NCBI GenBank assembly: GCA_017881705.1
Contig: JADGQP010000078.1
Location: forward strand, 1 to 6,750
Direction of reading: 5' to 3'
Length of the DNA: 6,750 nt
From: Christensenellaceae bacterium
Lineage (GTDB): Bacteria; Bacillota; Clostridia; Christensenellales; Aristaeellaceae
Position numbers and translations under genes: made by a program. This document shows, piece by piece, positions 5,930 to 6,750 of the stretch. The number at the start of each line of letters is the position of its first letter. Positions within the stretch are counted from its first letter, which is position 1. The notes below the pieces were generated by a model, which was given only the letters and a program-made list of their open reading frames with translations, did no database searches and had not been told where the DNA came from.

Positions 5930-6655
5930 TTACAGCAGCGACGCGGCGGCTTTGTCCAGCAGGAAAATCACGTTTGGGTGCGTACGCAGAATGCTGGCTT
6001 GCGTTGACGGGTCGATGTCCTCCAAAATCGCTTTGCGCACGGCTTCTGCCTTGTCTTTGCCGGTGGCGAGGAGCAGCACGCTCTTCGCGTTCATGATGCT
6101 GCCCACACCCAGGCTCACGGCCAGACGGGGCATATCCTCCTCACGCTTGAAAAACCGACGGTTGTCTTCAATGGTGCTCTGGGTGAGGTGTACGACATGG
6201 CAGCCGTATACGAATTGATCGGAAGGTTCGTTAAAACCGATATGTCCGTTACGGCCGATGCCCAGTAACTGCAGGTCGATCCCGCCTGCGCTGAGTATCG
6301 CCTGGTCGTACGCCGCGCACTCGGCGGACAGGTCGGCTGCGTTGCCGTCCGGTATATGCTGGTTTTCGGCGGGCAGGTTGAGTTGGCTGAAAAGCTCCTG
6401 GCGCATGAAATGGCGATAGCTGCATGGATGCTGCGGAGGCAGCTGGCAATATTCGTCCAGGTTGAAGGTGGTAACCTTGGAAAAATCAAGAACGCCGGCC
6501 TGGTAAAGGCGGATCAGTTCCTGATAGGTGGGTATCGGGGTGGAGCCTGTGGCCAGCCCGAGCACGGCGTCGGGCTTGGTCAGCAGCTGGGCGCCGATTA
6601 AAATAGCTGCCGCTTGGCCTACCTGCTGGGCGTTGTCGTATTGGTGGATTCGCAT
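5930..6655 (-). CDS. nagB: Glucosamine-6-phosphate deaminase
   Basis: NagB converts GlcN-6-phosphate to fructose-6-phosphate and ammonia, feeding amino sugars into glycolysis. The 241-residue length matches the short, Bacillus-type enzyme (E. coli's allosteric form has 266). Visible landmarks are the phosphate-binding loop ATGSTP (35-40), TFNLDEY with catalytic Asp67, and GIGRNGHIGFNEP (132-144) with Asn136, catalytic His138 and Glu143. Asn136 replaces the Asp141 of E. coli, a normal variation in Gram-positive NagB. STIEDNRRFF and GVGSIMNAKSVLLLATG are also typical. The ATG at 6655 has AGGAG (6668-6664) 8 bases upstream. It is the first gene of the nagBA unit and lies directly behind a promoter with operator-like sequences. 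No PTS or NagR-type regulator gene is visible, though the window ends 95 bases upstream of the start. Assignment is firm. Confidence 0.97.
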   Translation of the reverse strand: MRIHQYDNAQQVGQAAAILIGAQLLTKPDAVLGLATGSTPIPTYQELIRLYQAGVLDFSKVTTFNLDEYCQLPPQHPCSYRHFMRQELFSQLNLPAENQHIPDGNAADLSAECAAYDQAILSAGGIDLQLLGIGRNGHIGFNEPSDQFVYGCHVVHLTQSTIEDNRRFFKREEDMPRLAVSLGVGSIMNAKSVLLLATGKDKAEAVRKAILEDIDPSTQASILRTHPNVIFLLDKAAASLL

Positions 6656-6682
6656 TTGCTCATCTCCTGTAATCGTTCAAGA

Positions 6683-6696
6683 CGGAAGCGTTTCCC
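6683..6696. promoter_or_regulatory. cre-like / LacI-family operator candidate in the nagBA 5' leader
   Basis: On the minus strand GGGAAACGCTTCCG is a pseudo-palindrome (GGAA-A-CG-C-TTCC) with the central AAnCGnTT core of LacI-family operators. Against the CcpA cre consensus TGWAANCGNTNWCA it fits 7 of 11 constrained positions, with all core positions right and the outer ones off. It lies just after the expected transcription start (near 6700), where cre sites commonly act as roadblocks. CcpA control of amino-sugar catabolism is well known in Bacillota, but this site is a candidate only. Confidence 0.4.
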
Positions 6697-6702
6697 GCCA
6701 TT

Positions 6703-6746
6703 ACCGAGTATAACAGGTTTGCGTTGTTTTAAAGACGTTACTCGGT
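6703..6746. repeat. 8-bp inverted repeat flanking the nagBA promoter
   Basis: ACCGAGTA (minus strand 6746-6739) and TACTCGGT (6710-6703) are exact reverse complements, with arm centres 36 bases apart. The downstream arm overlaps the -10 box, and the upstream arm lies just beyond the -35 region. This spacing is too wide for a useful RNA hairpin (most of it lies before the transcription start). It fits two half-sites or operators on DNA better. It is not the NagR (YvoA) operator I would expect, and chance cannot be excluded. Confidence 0.35.
6707..6735 (-). promoter_or_regulatory. Promoter of nagBA (extended -10)
   Basis: On the minus strand TGTTATACT (6715-6707) gives a -10 box TATACT with the extended TGn motif. 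No good -35 box lies at 17 bases: TCTTTA (6735-6730) is poor, and TTTAAA (6733-6728) matches four of six but at 15 bases. An extended -10 with a weak -35 is typical of regulated promoters. The untranslated leader would be about 45 bases. Confidence 0.65.
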
Positions 6747-6750
6747 TAAA

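Noticed and set aside
5164..6096. A 310-codon plus-strand open frame across nagA and the end of nagB.
   Set aside because: It shadows nagA for the same codon-register reason. Its Arg-rich composition reflects the complement of the real gene.

Overview
The window looks like a chromosomal segment of a fairly GC-rich, low-codon-bias-to-A/T member of the Bacillota (probably a Clostridia-type gut lineage). The reasons are strong GGAGG-type ribosome binding sites, consensus sigma-A promoters, a short Bacillus-type NagB, an L25/Ctc-family ribosomal protein and a YheI/YheH (BmrC/BmrD)-like paired ABC exporter. The lineage is an inference from style; no marker in the window fixes it.

Layout, left to right. 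Positions 1-473 (+) hold the 3' part of a bL25 (Ctc-type) ribosomal protein gene, cut by the window edge. Positions 474-738 are a non-coding convergent intergenic region full of perfect inverted repeats, bracketed by two near-identical hairpins (511-536 and 703-732). Everything after that is read on the minus strand. From upstream to downstream this is nagB (6655-5930) and nagA (5904-4786), forming a GlcNAc/GlcN catabolic operon, then a 350-base regulatory leader, then two ABC half-transporter genes (4434-2578 and 2571-739).

The nag genes turn GlcNAc-6-P into GlcN-6-P (NagA) and then Fru-6-P plus ammonia (NagB). Their promoter has an extended -10 box, a cre/LacI-family-like palindrome just after the expected transcription start, and an 8-bp inverted repeat with one arm in the -10 box.

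The most interesting part is the leader of the ABC exporter operon. It has a near-perfect promoter (TTGACA, 17-bp spacer, TATACT) and a well-placed Shine-Dalgarno. A 44-codon leader ORF (4661-4527) follows, then a hairpin over its stop codon, and then a strong intrinsic terminator (4497-4462) only 17 bases before the Shine-Dalgarno of the first exporter gene. A stretch within the last codons of the leader ORF can pair with the 5' arm of the terminator, giving a competing antiterminator. This is the architecture of ribosome-mediated transcription attenuation, as known for BmrB upstream of bmrCD in Bacillus subtilis. The two exporter subunits have complementary defects in their ATP sites (Asp for the catalytic Glu in one, LSTGQ for LSGGQ in the other), which marks them as an obligate heterodimer with one degenerate site.
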